Position numbers and translations under genes: made by a program. From contig NZ_CP013979.1 of assembly GCF_001660485.1 (NCBI RefSeq), positions 3,782,001 through 3,846,000 on the forward strand: DNA of 64,000 nucleotides. Direction: 5' to 3'. The notes below the pieces were generated by a model that saw nothing but the letters and a program-made list of their open reading frames with translations, ran no database searches and was not told the origin of the DNA. Positions 7,787-16,247 of this stretch are shown piece after piece. This stretch comes from Agromyces aureus (GTDB lineage Bacteria; Actinomycetota; Actinomycetes; Actinomycetales; Microbacteriaceae). Positions within the stretch are counted from its first letter, which is position 1; every line of letters starts with the position of its first letter.

Positions 7787-9474
7787 CCGGCGGCGCGAAG
7801 ACGCCGGAATCGCACGGGAATCCCGTTCGCGCGCCGGAATCCCCGGCGGCCGGGATTCCGACGCGACAACGGGATTCCGCGACGCGGGCCGAGCGCCGGG
7901 TGCCGCGCGTGCTCAGCATCGCGGGCAGCGACCCGTCGGGCGGCGCCGGCATCCAGGCCGACCTCAAGTCGATCGCAGCCGTCGGCGGCTACGGCATGTC
8001 GGCGATCACCGCGCTCACGGCGCAGAACACCCGCGGGGTGCGCGGCGTGCACGTGCCGCCGGCCGAGTTCCTCGCGGCGCAGCTCGATGCGATCAGCGAC
8101 GACATCACGATCGACGCCGTGAAGATCGGCATGCTCGCGAACGCCGAGGTCATCGCGGTCGTCGCGGACTGGCTGCGGCGCACGGCCGTGCCGATCGTGG
8201 TGCTCGACCCGGTCATGGTCGCGACGAGCGGCGACCGACTGCTCGACCCCGAGGCCGAGCGGGCGCTCCGCGACCTGCTGCCGCTCGCCGATCTCATCAC
8301 GCCGAATCTGCTCGAGCTCGCGGTGCTCGCGAATGCAGTCGCGGGCGCGGAAGATGGCGCGCGAACCGGCGATGGCGCGGGCGCGGGCGATGCGTCCGCC
8401 GACGCCGCACCCACCATCGCCCCGGCCACGACGTGGGCCGAGGCGATCGCACAGGCGCAGGCGGTCTCGGCGGCGACCGGCGCACGCGTGCTCGCGAAGG
8501 GCGGACACCTGCCGGGCGGCGACGCACCCGACGCACTCGTGCACGCGGCATCCGCCACCGTCATCGAGTTCGGCGGCGAGCGCATCGCGACCACCGCGAC
8601 GCACGGCACCGGATGCTCGCTCTCGTCGGCGGTCGCGACGCTGCAGGCCGAGCTCGGCGACTGGGAGGCCGCGATCGGCGAGGCCCGCCGATGGCTGCGC
8701 GAGTCGCTGCGGCAGGGCGAGGCGCTCGAGGTCGGCGGCGGACACGGCCCGGTGAGCCACTTCGCCGGACTCTGGTCGCGCGGCGGCCTCCGCACCGCGC
8801 CGACCCCCGCCGAGATCGCCGACGAGTGGTGGAACGGCATCGCCGACGTGCGGGCGGCGATCGACGACCTGCCGTTCATCCGCGCCCTCGCCGACGGCAC
8901 CCTCGAACGCGAGCCGTTCCTCGGCTACCTCGCGCAGGACGCCCTCTACCTGCGCGACTACGCCCGCGTGCTCGCCGAGGCGTCGCGTCTGGCTCCGGAT
9001 GCCGCTGGCCAGGCGTTCTGGGCGAACTCGGCGCACGGATCGCTCGTCGGCGAACTCGAGCTGCACACGTCGTGGCTGGAGGGCGCCGGTGGCACTGCCG
9101 GCACCGGCGTCTTCACCGCAGAGCCCGATGCCGCGACGACCGCCTACCTCGACCACCTGCTCGCGACGGGCGCACGCGGCGACTACGCCGTGCTGGCCGC
9201 TGCCGTGCTGCCCTGCTTCTGGATCTACGTCGACCTCGGCGAGCGGCTCGCGGCGGGCGGGTTCGGTCAACGGGCGCTCGACCCCGGGCATCCGTACGCG
9301 TCGTGGCTCGAGACGTACGCCGACCCGGCGTTCGCCGTGGCCACGCGCGAGGCGATCGAGCTCGTGACGCGGGAGGCCGCCGCCGCGACGCCCGAGCGCC
9401 GGGAGGCCATGCGCCGCGCCTTCCGCACGTCGTCCGAGCACGAGCTCGCGTTCTTCGCCGCCCCGCTCGGGTAG
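7783..9474 (+). CDS. thiD: bifunctional HMP(-P) kinase ThiD fused to TenA thiaminase II domain
   Basis: A 563-residue fusion. Residues about 45-310 are the ThiD ribokinase-like domain (SIAGSDPSGGAGIQADLKS, VKIGMLANAEV, THGTGCSLSSA), which phosphorylates hydroxymethylpyrimidine twice. Residues about 345-560 are a TenA domain (FLGYLAQDALYLRDYARVLA, LPCFWIYVDLG with likely nucleophile Cys478, SSEHELAFF near the end), which salvages the pyrimidine from degraded thiamine. The GTG start overlaps the thiE stop (GTGA). The first 40 residues are a low-complexity leader coded by repeated GGAATCCC/GGGATTCC units. Cys478 supports an active thiaminase II. The fusion combines pyrimidine release and phosphorylation in one chain. 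Confidence 0.92.
   Translation: MTGGAKTPESHGNPVRAPESPAAGIPTRQRDSATRAERRVPRVLSIAGSDPSGGAGIQADLKSIAAVGGYGMSAITALTAQNTRGVRGVHVPPAEFLAAQLDAISDDITIDAVKIGMLANAEVIAVVADWLRRTAVPIVVLDPVMVATSGDRLLDPEAERALRDLLPLADLITPNLLELAVLANAVAGAEDGARTGDGAGAGDASADAAPTIAPATTWAEAIAQAQAVSAATGARVLAKGGHLPGGDAPDALVHAASATVIEFGGERIATTATHGTGCSLSSAVATLQAELGDWEAAIGEARRWLRESLRQGEALEVGGGHGPVSHFAGLWSRGGLRTAPTPAEIADEWWNGIADVRAAIDDLPFIRALADGTLEREPFLGYLAQDALYLRDYARVLAEASRLAPDAAGQAFWANSAHGSLVGELELHTSWLEGAGGTAGTGVFTAEPDAATTAYLDHLLATGARGDYAVLAAAVLPCFWIYVDLGERLAAGGFGQRALDPGHPYASWLETYADPAFAVATREAIELVTREAAAATPERREAMRRAFRTSSEHELAFFAAPLG
7835..7860 (+). repeat. hairpin of repeated GGAATCCC/GGGATTCC units in the thiD leader
   Basis: Nine-base perfect arms (7835-7843 and 7852-7860) around an eight-base loop, flanked by further copies of the same unit at about 7818-7824 and 7871-7877. 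It lies within codons 18-27 of the thiD/tenA gene, in the non-conserved N-terminal segment. Confidence 0.6.
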
Positions 9475-9497
9475 CCCGGCACCCCGTCCGTCCTCGC

Positions 9498-9559
9498 GAT
9501 GCAGGAGATCAGGACCCACGCACTCCTCACACCGAGGATGGGTCCCGATCTCCTGCATC
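9498..9559. repeat. 62-bp near-perfect inverted repeat, terminator or REP-like
   Basis: Arms of 21 bases (9498-9518 and 9539-9559) with a single G-U-type mismatch enclose a 20-base loop. It lies between the thiD/tenA stop and the convergent transglutaminase-like gene, so it may act as a bidirectional terminator. The long arms, the lack of T-runs and the arm ATGCAGGAGATC suggest a dispersed palindromic element instead of a simple terminator. No second copy is in this window. Confidence 0.6.
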
Positions 9560-9599
9560 TCGGCAGGCGCAGCGTGCCCCGCGATCAGGCGGGCGCGCC

Positions 9600-10394
9600 T
9601 CAGCGCAGCTCGACCAGCTCGCCGATGTCGTCGAAGGGAAGCACGTCGGCGGTCGCCGTCACCGTGATCGCGTCGAGGCGCACGGCGCCGCCGTACGAGC
9701 TGAGGAACGCGGTGTCGGCGGCATCGCGGCCGGTCGAGATGCGCAGCAGCGTCGAGCGCGGAGCCAGCGCGGTCGCGTCGACGACGTGCCACGCGCCCTC
9801 GACGTGCGCCTCGGCCACGGCGTGGAAGTCCATCGGGTCGAGGCCCGGCGCGTAGACCGCCGCCAGGCGCGCCGGCACGTCGAGCGCGCGCAGCAGCGCG
9901 ATCACGAGGTGCGCGTAGTCGCGGCACACGCCCTGCCGGGCGAGCAGCGTCTGCACCGCGCCGTCGGTGGGTCCGCTCGATCCCGGAACGTAGGCGAGGC
10001 GCGTGCCCACCCACGACGACACGGCGTCGAGCAGCGCGTGCCCCTCGAGGCCCGCGAACTCGGCGACGGCCGTGGCTCCCAGCCAGTCGGACTCGCAGTA
10101 CCGGCTCGGCCGCAGGTACTCCACGAGATCGAGCGGGCGGCTCGATCCGGGGGCGGCCGGGCCGTCGACGGTGGCCGAGTAGGCCAGCGAGAGTGCGCCG
10201 GCGGGCGCCTCGACGACGTGCAGGCGGCTGCCCGCGGCATCCGCGAGTTCGAGCGCGGGCACCTCGACGCCGTTCGCGAGCAGCTCGAGCCGCTCGTCGG
10301 CGGCCCCGCCGGCCACCGCGACCATGAACACGAGCCGGGCTGGATCGTCGATGCTCAGGTCGATTCGGGCTGAGACGGTTCGCTGCATGGCCAT
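9600..10394 (-). CDS. transglutaminase-like cysteine protease-fold protein
   Basis: A 264-residue cytoplasmic protein (no signal peptide) with the bacterial transglutaminase-like core: RQGVCRDYAHLVIALLRALD with catalytic Cys157, FHAVAEAHVEGAWHVVDAT with the His, and the Asp after it. The N-terminal half matches the beta-rich region often found before this domain. Such proteins act as proteases or amidases; the substrate is unknown. A second in-frame ATG follows two codons after the first; neither has a strong ribosome site. Confidence 0.85.
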   Translation of the reverse strand: MAMQRTVSARIDLSIDDPARLVFMVAVAGGAADERLELLANGVEVPALELADAAGSRLHVVEAPAGALSLAYSATVDGPAAPGSSRPLDLVEYLRPSRYCESDWLGATAVAEFAGLEGHALLDAVSSWVGTRLAYVPGSSGPTDGAVQTLLARQGVCRDYAHLVIALLRALDVPARLAAVYAPGLDPMDFHAVAEAHVEGAWHVVDATALAPRSTLLRISTGRDAADTAFLSSYGGAVRLDAITVTATADVLPFDDIGELVELR

Positions 10395-10527
10395 GGGTGC
10401 CCCGGTTCATCGTCGTCGCAGGAGGACGTGCCGAGCGGCACCCGCCCAGTCTGACCCCTGGCACGCCGGATCGGAAGCTTCGGCCCACCCGGTTGCGCCG
10501 TCGGCGGCATCCGCGTTGACTGGGGGC

Positions 10528-11187
10528 ATGCGCGTCGTCATCGCCGGAGGTCACGGCAAGATCGCCCTCATCCTCGAACGCCTGCTCGCCGACGGCGGGC
10601 ACGAGCCCGTCGCACTGATCCGCAACGCCGACCACGCGGCCGACGTGACGGCCGCCGGGGCGGTGCCGGTCGTGCTCGACCTCGAGGCGGCATCCGCCGA
10701 CGAGGTCGCCGCCGTGCTCGCGGGCGCCGACGCCGTCGTCTTCGCGGCGGGAGCCGGCCCCGGCAGCACCGCCGAGCGCAAGCTCACCGTCGACCGCGAC
10801 GGCGCGATCCTGCTCGCCGACGCCGCGCGTGCCGCAGGCGTGCCCCGCATCGTCGTGATCTCGGCCATGCGCACCGACGACTTCGACGCGGCATCCGACG
10901 ACGTGTTCCAGGTATACCTGCGCGCCAAGAGCGAGGCGGATGCCGCGGTGCGCGCCAGCGGCCTCGACTACACGATCGTGCGGCCGGGCGGACTGACCGA
11001 CGAACCGCCGACGGGGCTCGTGGCCGCCGACACCACGTTGCCGCGGGGCTCGGTGAGCCGGGCGGATGTCGCGGCGACCGTCGCCGAGGTGCTCACGTCC
11101 GGTGCGGCCTCGCGCATGCAGTTCGAGCTCACTGAAGGCGGGTTGCCGATCGTGGGCGCGCTCGCAGCACTCCCCGATCCAGCCTGA
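10528..11187 (+). CDS. NAD(P)-binding SDR-like oxidoreductase
   Basis: A 219-residue atypical short-chain dehydrogenase (NAD(P)H-binding, SDR_a5-like). The N terminus holds the Rossmann nucleotide loop VVIAGGHGKIALILERLL, later VFAAGAGPGS, ISAMRTDD and YLRAKSEADAAVRASGLDYT, the segment with the conserved Lys. Family members often reduce quinones or act as redox sensors. The ATG at 10528 matches the start of the Rossmann fold; the open frame upstream is not homologous. TTGACT lies 6 bases before this ATG and may be a weak -10 for a leaderless message. Confidence 0.85.
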   Translation: MRVVIAGGHGKIALILERLLADGGHEPVALIRNADHAADVTAAGAVPVVLDLEAASADEVAAVLAGADAVVFAAGAGPGSTAERKLTVDRDGAILLADAARAAGVPRIVVISAMRTDDFDAASDDVFQVYLRAKSEADAAVRASGLDYTIVRPGGLTDEPPTGLVAADTTLPRGSVSRADVAATVAEVLTSGAASRMQFELTEGGLPIVGALAALPDPA

Positions 11188-11191
11188 GCCG

Positions 11192-12223
11192 ATGTCCGTC
11201 CTCGCCAACCTGCGGACGTCCCGGCGCCTGCCGGTGCTGCAGGTCCTGAAGACCTCGGTCGCGACGATCGCCGCCTGGCTCATCGCGGGTGCCCTGATTC
11301 CGGCGCAGCTGCCGGTGTTCGCCGCGATCGCGGCCCTGCTCGTGGTGCAGCCGAGCGTCAACCAGTCGCTCGGCAAGGGCATCGAACGCTCCATCGGCGT
11401 GCTGCTCGGCGTCATCGTCGCGTCGGCGCTGGCGTTCGCGTTCGGCGCGTACTCGTGGGTCGTGCTCGTCGCGGTGCTCATCGCGATGCTCATCGCGTGG
11501 GCACTCAAGATGGCGCCGGCGACCGGCAATCAGGTCGCGATCTCGGCCATGCTGACGCTCGCGCTCGGTGCGGCGACGCCGAACTACGCGCTCGACCGGG
11601 TGCTCGAGACGGTGATCGGCGCCGCGATCGGCATCATCGTGAACGCGGCCATCGTGCCGCCCGTGGCGATCGCCCCCGCCAGACGCGAGGCGGCACTGCT
11701 CGGCAGCGAGCTCGCGGCATCCGCTGATCGCCTGGCCGCGGCCCTCGAGACGGAGCAGTCGCGCCCCCAGATCGAAGCGCTCATGATCGAGGCACGGTTG
11801 CTTCGCCCGGTGCGCGACGCGGCGGTCGACGCGATCGCGGCCGGCACCGAGTCGCTCACGCTGAACCCCCGCCGCTCGGCGCACCGCGAAGAGCTCGCGC
11901 AGCTCGGCTCCCTGATCGACCAGCTCAACCCGATCGTCACGCAGCTCATCGGCATGACACGCGCGTTCGCCGACCGCTACGACGCCTCGCTGCACGATGA
12001 ACCCACGGTGAAGGCGATCGCCGAGCAGTTGCACCGCGTCGCCCACGACATCCGCCTGGCGGCCCGGGTGGCGGAGCCCGAGCCCGAACCGATGACCTCG
12101 ATGGTGCCCGCGCTCACGTCGGCCCTCGTCGTGCGGCCCCCGACCTCGTCGCACTGGATCCTGATCGGGTCGCTGCTCGAAGACCTGCGCCGCATCAGAG
12201 AAGAACTCGGAGCCGAAGCCTGA
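11192..12223 (+). CDS. FUSC-family membrane protein
   Basis: A 343-residue protein with six hydrophobic helices in the first 170 residues (starting VLKTSVATIAAWLIAGALIP) followed by a cytoplasmic helical region, the layout of FUSC/aromatic acid exporter-like proteins (fusaric acid resistance family). VVQPSVNQSLGKGIERSIGVLLG is typical of the FUSC core but is given here only as its first residues VVQPSVNQSLGKG. The start lies four bases after the upstream stop, and its stop overlaps the next start (TGATG), so the three genes are probably cotranscribed. Function as an exporter is family-based. Confidence 0.8.
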   Translation: MSVLANLRTSRRLPVLQVLKTSVATIAAWLIAGALIPAQLPVFAAIAALLVVQPSVNQSLGKGIERSIGVLLGVIVASALAFAFGAYSWVVLVAVLIAMLIAWALKMAPATGNQVAISAMLTLALGAATPNYALDRVLETVIGAAIGIIVNAAIVPPVAIAPARREAALLGSELAASADRLAAALETEQSRPQIEALMIEARLLRPVRDAAVDAIAAGTESLTLNPRRSAHREELAQLGSLIDQLNPIVTQLIGMTRAFADRYDASLHDEPTVKAIAEQLHRVAHDIRLAARVAEPEPEPMTSMVPALTSALVVRPPTSSHWILIGSLLEDLRRIREELGAEA

Positions 12224-15168
12224 TGGACGATCATCACCCGAAGCCGCGAGGCTTCGACTTCTTCGGCGCCGACGACCTGCCCGCGCCGAACCTGCCCGCC
12301 GCCGAGGTCGCCGCCATCCTGCGCGAGCACTGGGGCCTCGACGTCGAGCTGGAGTCGCTCGGCAGCCAGCAGGACCAGAACTTCCTCGCGGTGCGCGTGT
12401 TCACGGCGGCGGGCTCCTTCTCGGCGAAGAGCCCGGTCGGCGTCGTGAAGATCACGAATCCGGCCTTCACGGCGACGGAGCTCGCCGCGCAGGACGCCGC
12501 CGCCTCGCGCATCGCGGCGCACGCCCCGACGCTCCGCATCGCGACCACGACGACGGATGCCGCGGGCCGCCCGCGCTCGATCGTCGCCGAGACGAGCGAG
12601 GGGCCGCTCGGCATTCGGCTCATCGCCTTCCTCGGCGGCGGAACCCTGCACGGCAACGCCTACCTCTCGCCGCAGACGGTCTCGCGGATGGGTGAACTGG
12701 CCGCGCACGTGAGCCTCGCACTCGCGGGGTTCGAGCACGACGGTCTCGACCGCGTGCTGCAGTGGGACCCCCGGTTCGCCGACCGCGTCGTCGAGCGCAT
12801 CGCCCCCCACCACCCCGACGCCGCCAAGCGCGAGCGGGTGACGGATGCCGCGGCCGCCGCTTGGGCCGAGCTCACCGCCCTCGCGGGCGACCTGCCGCTG
12901 CAGGCCGTGCACCTGGATCTCACCGACGACAACGTCGTGCGCGCGACCGGGGAGGGCGCCGGCGGCGGCCTGCCCGACGGGCTCATCGACTTCGGCGACG
13001 TGACCCGCTCATGGGCCGTCGCCGAGCTCGCCATCACGATCTCGTCGGTGCTGCACCACGCGGGCGCCGAGCCGGCCTCGGTGCTGCCCGCGATCCGCGC
13101 GTTCCACGCGCTGCGCCCGCTCTCGCCGGCCGAGGTCGCGGCGATCTGGCCGCTCGTCGTCGTGCGCGGCGCCGTGCTCGTCGTCAGCGGCGAGCACCAA
13201 GTGCAACTCGACGGCGGCGAGAACGCGTATGCCGCCGACGGCATCGATCGCGAGTGGCGCATCTTCGAGCAGGCCGTCTCGGCGCCCACGGCCGTCATGA
13301 CGGCGCTGATCGCGACCGATCTCGGGGTGGAGCTGCCGGTCCACGAGGCCGCGCCGGGCACCTTCGGGGTTCGGTTGCTCGACCTCGACCCCTCGGCGGC
13401 CGTGCGACTCGACGTCTCCCCCGAGTCGGATTCCGTCGACGCCGGGGCATGGCTCGACCCCGATCTCGAGGAGCGCCTCGCGCTCGCCGCGCTCGACGCC
13501 GGCGCGCCCGCCGCCTGGCTCCCGCGTGCGACGCCCCGCCTGACCGAGGGCCGCATCCGCTCGGCGGCGTCGTCGGCCACGATCCCGACGGGCATCGACG
13601 TGTGGTTCGCCGACGACCGGCAGCTCGAGATGGTCGAATCGCGCTCGGCCGACCTGCGACTCGTGGTCGAGGTGGCGCCCACCATGGCTGGCGCGGGCCG
13701 GCCAGACCAGGCCGCCGCCGCGCTGCCGCGGCGCACCCGCATCCGCATCCGCGTCGAGCGCGCCGACGGCCCCGCTGTGCCGCACCTCGTGCGCCCCGAG
13801 TACGCGGCGGGGTGGCTCGCGCAGACGCTCGACCCCGCGCCGATGCTCGGGCTCGCGGCATCCGCTCGCCCGAACTCTCCCGAAGAGAACGCGACCCTGC
13901 TCGCCCGTCGTACGGCGAGCTTCGCCGAGGTGCAGGAGCACTACTACGAGGCGCCGCCGCGCATCGAGCGGGGGTGGCGCGAGCACCTCGTCGGCGTCGA
14001 CGGCCGCGTGCACCTCGACATGGTCAACAACGTGACGCCGCTCGGGCACGGGCACGTGGGCGTCGCCGACGCCGTGAGCCGGCAACTGCGTCGGCTCAAC
14101 ACGAACTCCCGGTTCCACTACGGCGCCGTGGTCGAGTACGCCGAGCGGCTCGCGGCGCTCTCGCCCGACCCGCTCGACACCGTGTTCCTCGTGAACTCGG
14201 GCTCCGAGGCGACCGACCTCGCGGTCCGCGTTGCGCTCGCGGCCACCGGCCGGCGCGACGTCGTCGCGATCCTCGAGGCCTACCACGGGTGGACCTACGC
14301 GTCCGATGCCGTGAGCACCTCGGTCGCCGACAACCCGAACGCGCTCGAGACCCGGCCCGACTGGGTGCACGGCGTCGACGCGCCGAACCCGTTCCGCGGG
14401 GTGCATCGGGGGGCGGATGCCGCGCGCTACGCGCCCGAGGCCGCGGCGGCGATCGCCCGGCTCGCCGCCGACGGGCGCCCACCCGCCGCCTTCATCGCCG
14501 AGACGTTCTTCGGCAACGCCGGCGGCATCCCGCTGCCCGACGGCTACCTCGCCGAGGTCTACGCGGCCGTGCGCGCGGCCGGCGGACTCGCGATCGCCGA
14601 CGAGGTGCAGGCCGGCTTCGGCCGCCTCGGGCACTGGTTCTGGGGCTTCGAGCAGCAGGGCGTCGTGCCCGACGTCATCGCCGTCGCCAAGGCGGCCGGC
14701 AACGGCTACCCGCTCGGCGCGGTCATCACCACGCGCGAGATCGCGGCCCGGTTCCGCAGCCAGGGGTACTTCTTCTCGTCGACGGGCGGCAGCCCCGCCT
14801 CCAGCGTCGCCGGGCTCGCCGTGCTCGACGCGTTCCGCGACGAGGGCCTGCAGCGCAACGCGCTCGAGGTCGGCACGCGACTCAAGCACCGTCTCGAAGA
14901 GCTCGCCACGCGGCATCCGCTCATCGGAGCCGTGCACGGGCTCGGCCTCTACCTCGGCGTCGAGTTCGTGCGCGACCGTGCGACCCTCGAGCCCGCGACG
15001 GCCGAGACGGCGGCGATCTGCGACCGCCTGCGCGAGCTCGGCGTGATCATGCAGCCGACGGGCGACCACCAGAACGTGCTGAAGACGAAGCCGCCGCTCT
15101 GCCTCGACGACGACTCGGCCGACTTCTTCGTCGCAATGCTCGACCGGGTGCTGACCGAGGGCTGGTAG
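12223..15168 (+). CDS. three-domain aminoglycoside-phosphotransferase-like / class III aminotransferase
   Basis: A 981-residue protein. Residues about 35-300 form an APH-like kinase fold (AVHLDLTDDNVV and LIDFGDVTRS are its catalytic and metal-binding loops). A middle segment (about 370-540) is variable and beta-rich. Residues about 560-980 are a PLP aminotransferase of class III (VFLVNSGSEATDLAVRVAL, AYHGWTYASDAVS, IADEVQAGFGRLGHWFWGFE, PLP-binding Lys823 in AKAAGNGYP). The layout resembles a hydroxylysine kinase joined to a phospholyase-type aminotransferase (AGPHD1/AGXT2L), so an ATP-activated hydroxy-amine might be phosphorylated and then eliminated. That reaction is an inference. The start overlaps the FUSC stop. 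Confidence 0.87.
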   Translation: MDDHHPKPRGFDFFGADDLPAPNLPAAEVAAILREHWGLDVELESLGSQQDQNFLAVRVFTAAGSFSAKSPVGVVKITNPAFTATELAAQDAAASRIAAHAPTLRIATTTTDAAGRPRSIVAETSEGPLGIRLIAFLGGGTLHGNAYLSPQTVSRMGELAAHVSLALAGFEHDGLDRVLQWDPRFADRVVERIAPHHPDAAKRERVTDAAAAAWAELTALAGDLPLQAVHLDLTDDNVVRATGEGAGGGLPDGLIDFGDVTRSWAVAELAITISSVLHHAGAEPASVLPAIRAFHALRPLSPAEVAAIWPLVVVRGAVLVVSGEHQVQLDGGENAYAADGIDREWRIFEQAVSAPTAVMTALIATDLGVELPVHEAAPGTFGVRLLDLDPSAAVRLDVSPESDSVDAGAWLDPDLEERLALAALDAGAPAAWLPRATPRLTEGRIRSAASSATIPTGIDVWFADDRQLEMVESRSADLRLVVEVAPTMAGAGRPDQAAAALPRRTRIRIRVERADGPAVPHLVRPEYAAGWLAQTLDPAPMLGLAASARPNSPEENATLLARRTASFAEVQEHYYEAPPRIERGWREHLVGVDGRVHLDMVNNVTPLGHGHVGVADAVSRQLRRLNTNSRFHYGAVVEYAERLAALSPDPLDTVFLVNSGSEATDLAVRVALAATGRRDVVAILEAYHGWTYASDAVSTSVADNPNALETRPDWVHGVDAPNPFRGVHRGADAARYAPEAAAAIARLAADGRPPAAFIAETFFGNAGGIPLPDGYLAEVYAAVRAAGGLAIADEVQAGFGRLGHWFWGFEQQGVVPDVIAVAKAAGNGYPLGAVITTREIAARFRSQGYFFSSTGGSPASSVAGLAVLDAFRDEGLQRNALEVGTRLKHRLEELATRHPLIGAVHGLGLYLGVEFVRDRATLEPATAETAAICDRLRELGVIMQPTGDHQNVLKTKPPLCLDDDSADFFVAMLDRVLTEGW

Positions 15169-15251
15169 CCCGATCGAGGCGCCGTCGACCGGCGCTTGTC
15201 AACCCCCTCCGCGTCGTACGAAGGTTCGATGCGGGCCGTCCTGGGCGTCCC

Positions 15252-15257
15252 TAGGGT
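15252..15257 (+). promoter_or_regulatory. -10 box TAGGGT for the TspO-like gene
   Basis: TAGGGT about 44 bases before the ATG at 15301; transcription would start near 15264 and give a leader of about 37 bases that contains a GGCAGGGG ribosome site. No good -35. Confidence 0.4.
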
Positions 15258-15300
15258 GGAGGAATCCACCGGGATCCGAACGACGACGGCAGGGGCAGCG

Positions 15301-16215
15301 ATGACGAACGAACGAACGGGCAGCACCGCCCCCGAACGCGCGGCGGGCGCATCCGCCTCGCCCGACCGGCCGGCCTCCGGCGCTCCGTCGGGCAACGACC
15401 TCACCAGGCAGCTGGTCGTCGCGATCAGCGCGGTGATCGCGGTCGTCGGGTCGTTCATCGGCTCGGGCGCGGCGGGCGGCCAGCAGGTCCAGGATGCCGC
15501 GGGCGGCGCCCTCGGCGCCGATGCCACGCTCGTGGCACCGGGCGGTGGTGCGTTCAGCATCTGGTCGCTCATCTACTTCGGGCTGCTCGCCTACGCCGTC
15601 TGGCAGTTCCTGCCGGCCCAGCGCACCGACGAGCGGCACCGACGGCTCGGCCCATGGGTCGCGGCCTCGTTGCTGCTGAACGCCGCGTGGATCCTCAGCA
15701 TCCAGTTCGACCTGCTGTGGCTGAGCGTGCCGGTGATCGCGGCGCTGCTCGTGGTGCTCGTCGTGGCGTTCCGCATCGGCCTCGCCCTGCGCCCGAAGAG
15801 CATGATCGACGCCCTCGTCACCGACGGCACGATCGGCCTCTACCTCGGGTGGGTCACCGTCGCGACGATCGCGAACATCGCGGCCGTGCTCGTCGCGGCC
15901 GGGTTCGACGGCTTCGGGCTGCCGCCCGAGACCTGGTCGGTGACGCTCGTCGCCGTCGCCGGACTCGTGGGCATGGCCCTCGCCGTCTGGGACCGCGGGC
16001 GGATCGCTCCGACGCTCTCGCTCACTTGGGGCCTCGCATGGATCGCGGTCGCCCGACTCACCGACGAACCCTCGTCCGTGGTGACCGGCATCGCGGCGAT
16101 CATCGCCGTCGTCGCCGTGCTCCTCACGACGGTCGCGATGCGGATCGTGGCGATGCGCGGGGCGGGCTGGCGCCATGCCGCCGGGCGCGATCCGAGCGCG
16201 CCGAGCACGCACTGA
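15301..16215 (+). CDS. TspO/MBR-like (tryptophan-rich sensory) membrane protein
   Basis: A 304-residue multi-helix membrane protein. The region about 40-230 follows the TspO plan, with FSIWSLIYFGLLAYAVWQFL and LLLNAAWILSIQFDLLWLSV as Trp-rich helices. TspO proteins bind tetrapyrroles and hydrophobic ligands in the membrane. It is longer than the classic 160 residues because of extra C-terminal helices (more than five helices in all) and a charged N-terminal tail. The ATG was chosen by the preceding GGCAGGGG site. It is not cotranscribed with the aminotransferase gene. Confidence 0.8.
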   Translation: MTNERTGSTAPERAAGASASPDRPASGAPSGNDLTRQLVVAISAVIAVVGSFIGSGAAGGQQVQDAAGGALGADATLVAPGGGAFSIWSLIYFGLLAYAVWQFLPAQRTDERHRRLGPWVAASLLLNAAWILSIQFDLLWLSVPVIAALLVVLVVAFRIGLALRPKSMIDALVTDGTIGLYLGWVTVATIANIAAVLVAAGFDGFGLPPETWSVTLVAVAGLVGMALAVWDRGRIAPTLSLTWGLAWIAVARLTDEPSSVVTGIAAIIAVVAVLLTTVAMRIVAMRGAGWRHAAGRDPSAPSTH

Positions 16216-16235
16216 GTCGCGACGGAGCCCGCGGG

Positions 16236-16241
16236 TAGGCT
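16236..16241 (+). promoter_or_regulatory. -10 box TAGGCT, leaderless start
   Basis: TAGGCT ends 6 bases before the ATG at 16248, so the first transcribed base should be the A of the start codon. No ribosome site is present. Confidence 0.6.
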
Positions 16242-16247
16242 GCCGGA

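Noticed and set aside
7684..11529. 1281-residue minus-strand open frame across the thi operon
   Set aside because: A GC-rich antisense frame; real genes with clear motifs occupy the region in other frames.
15197..15217. TTGTCA and TACGAA as a promoter for the TspO-like gene
   Set aside because: Spacing of 15 bases is short, and TAGGGT at 15252 fits the local promoter style better.
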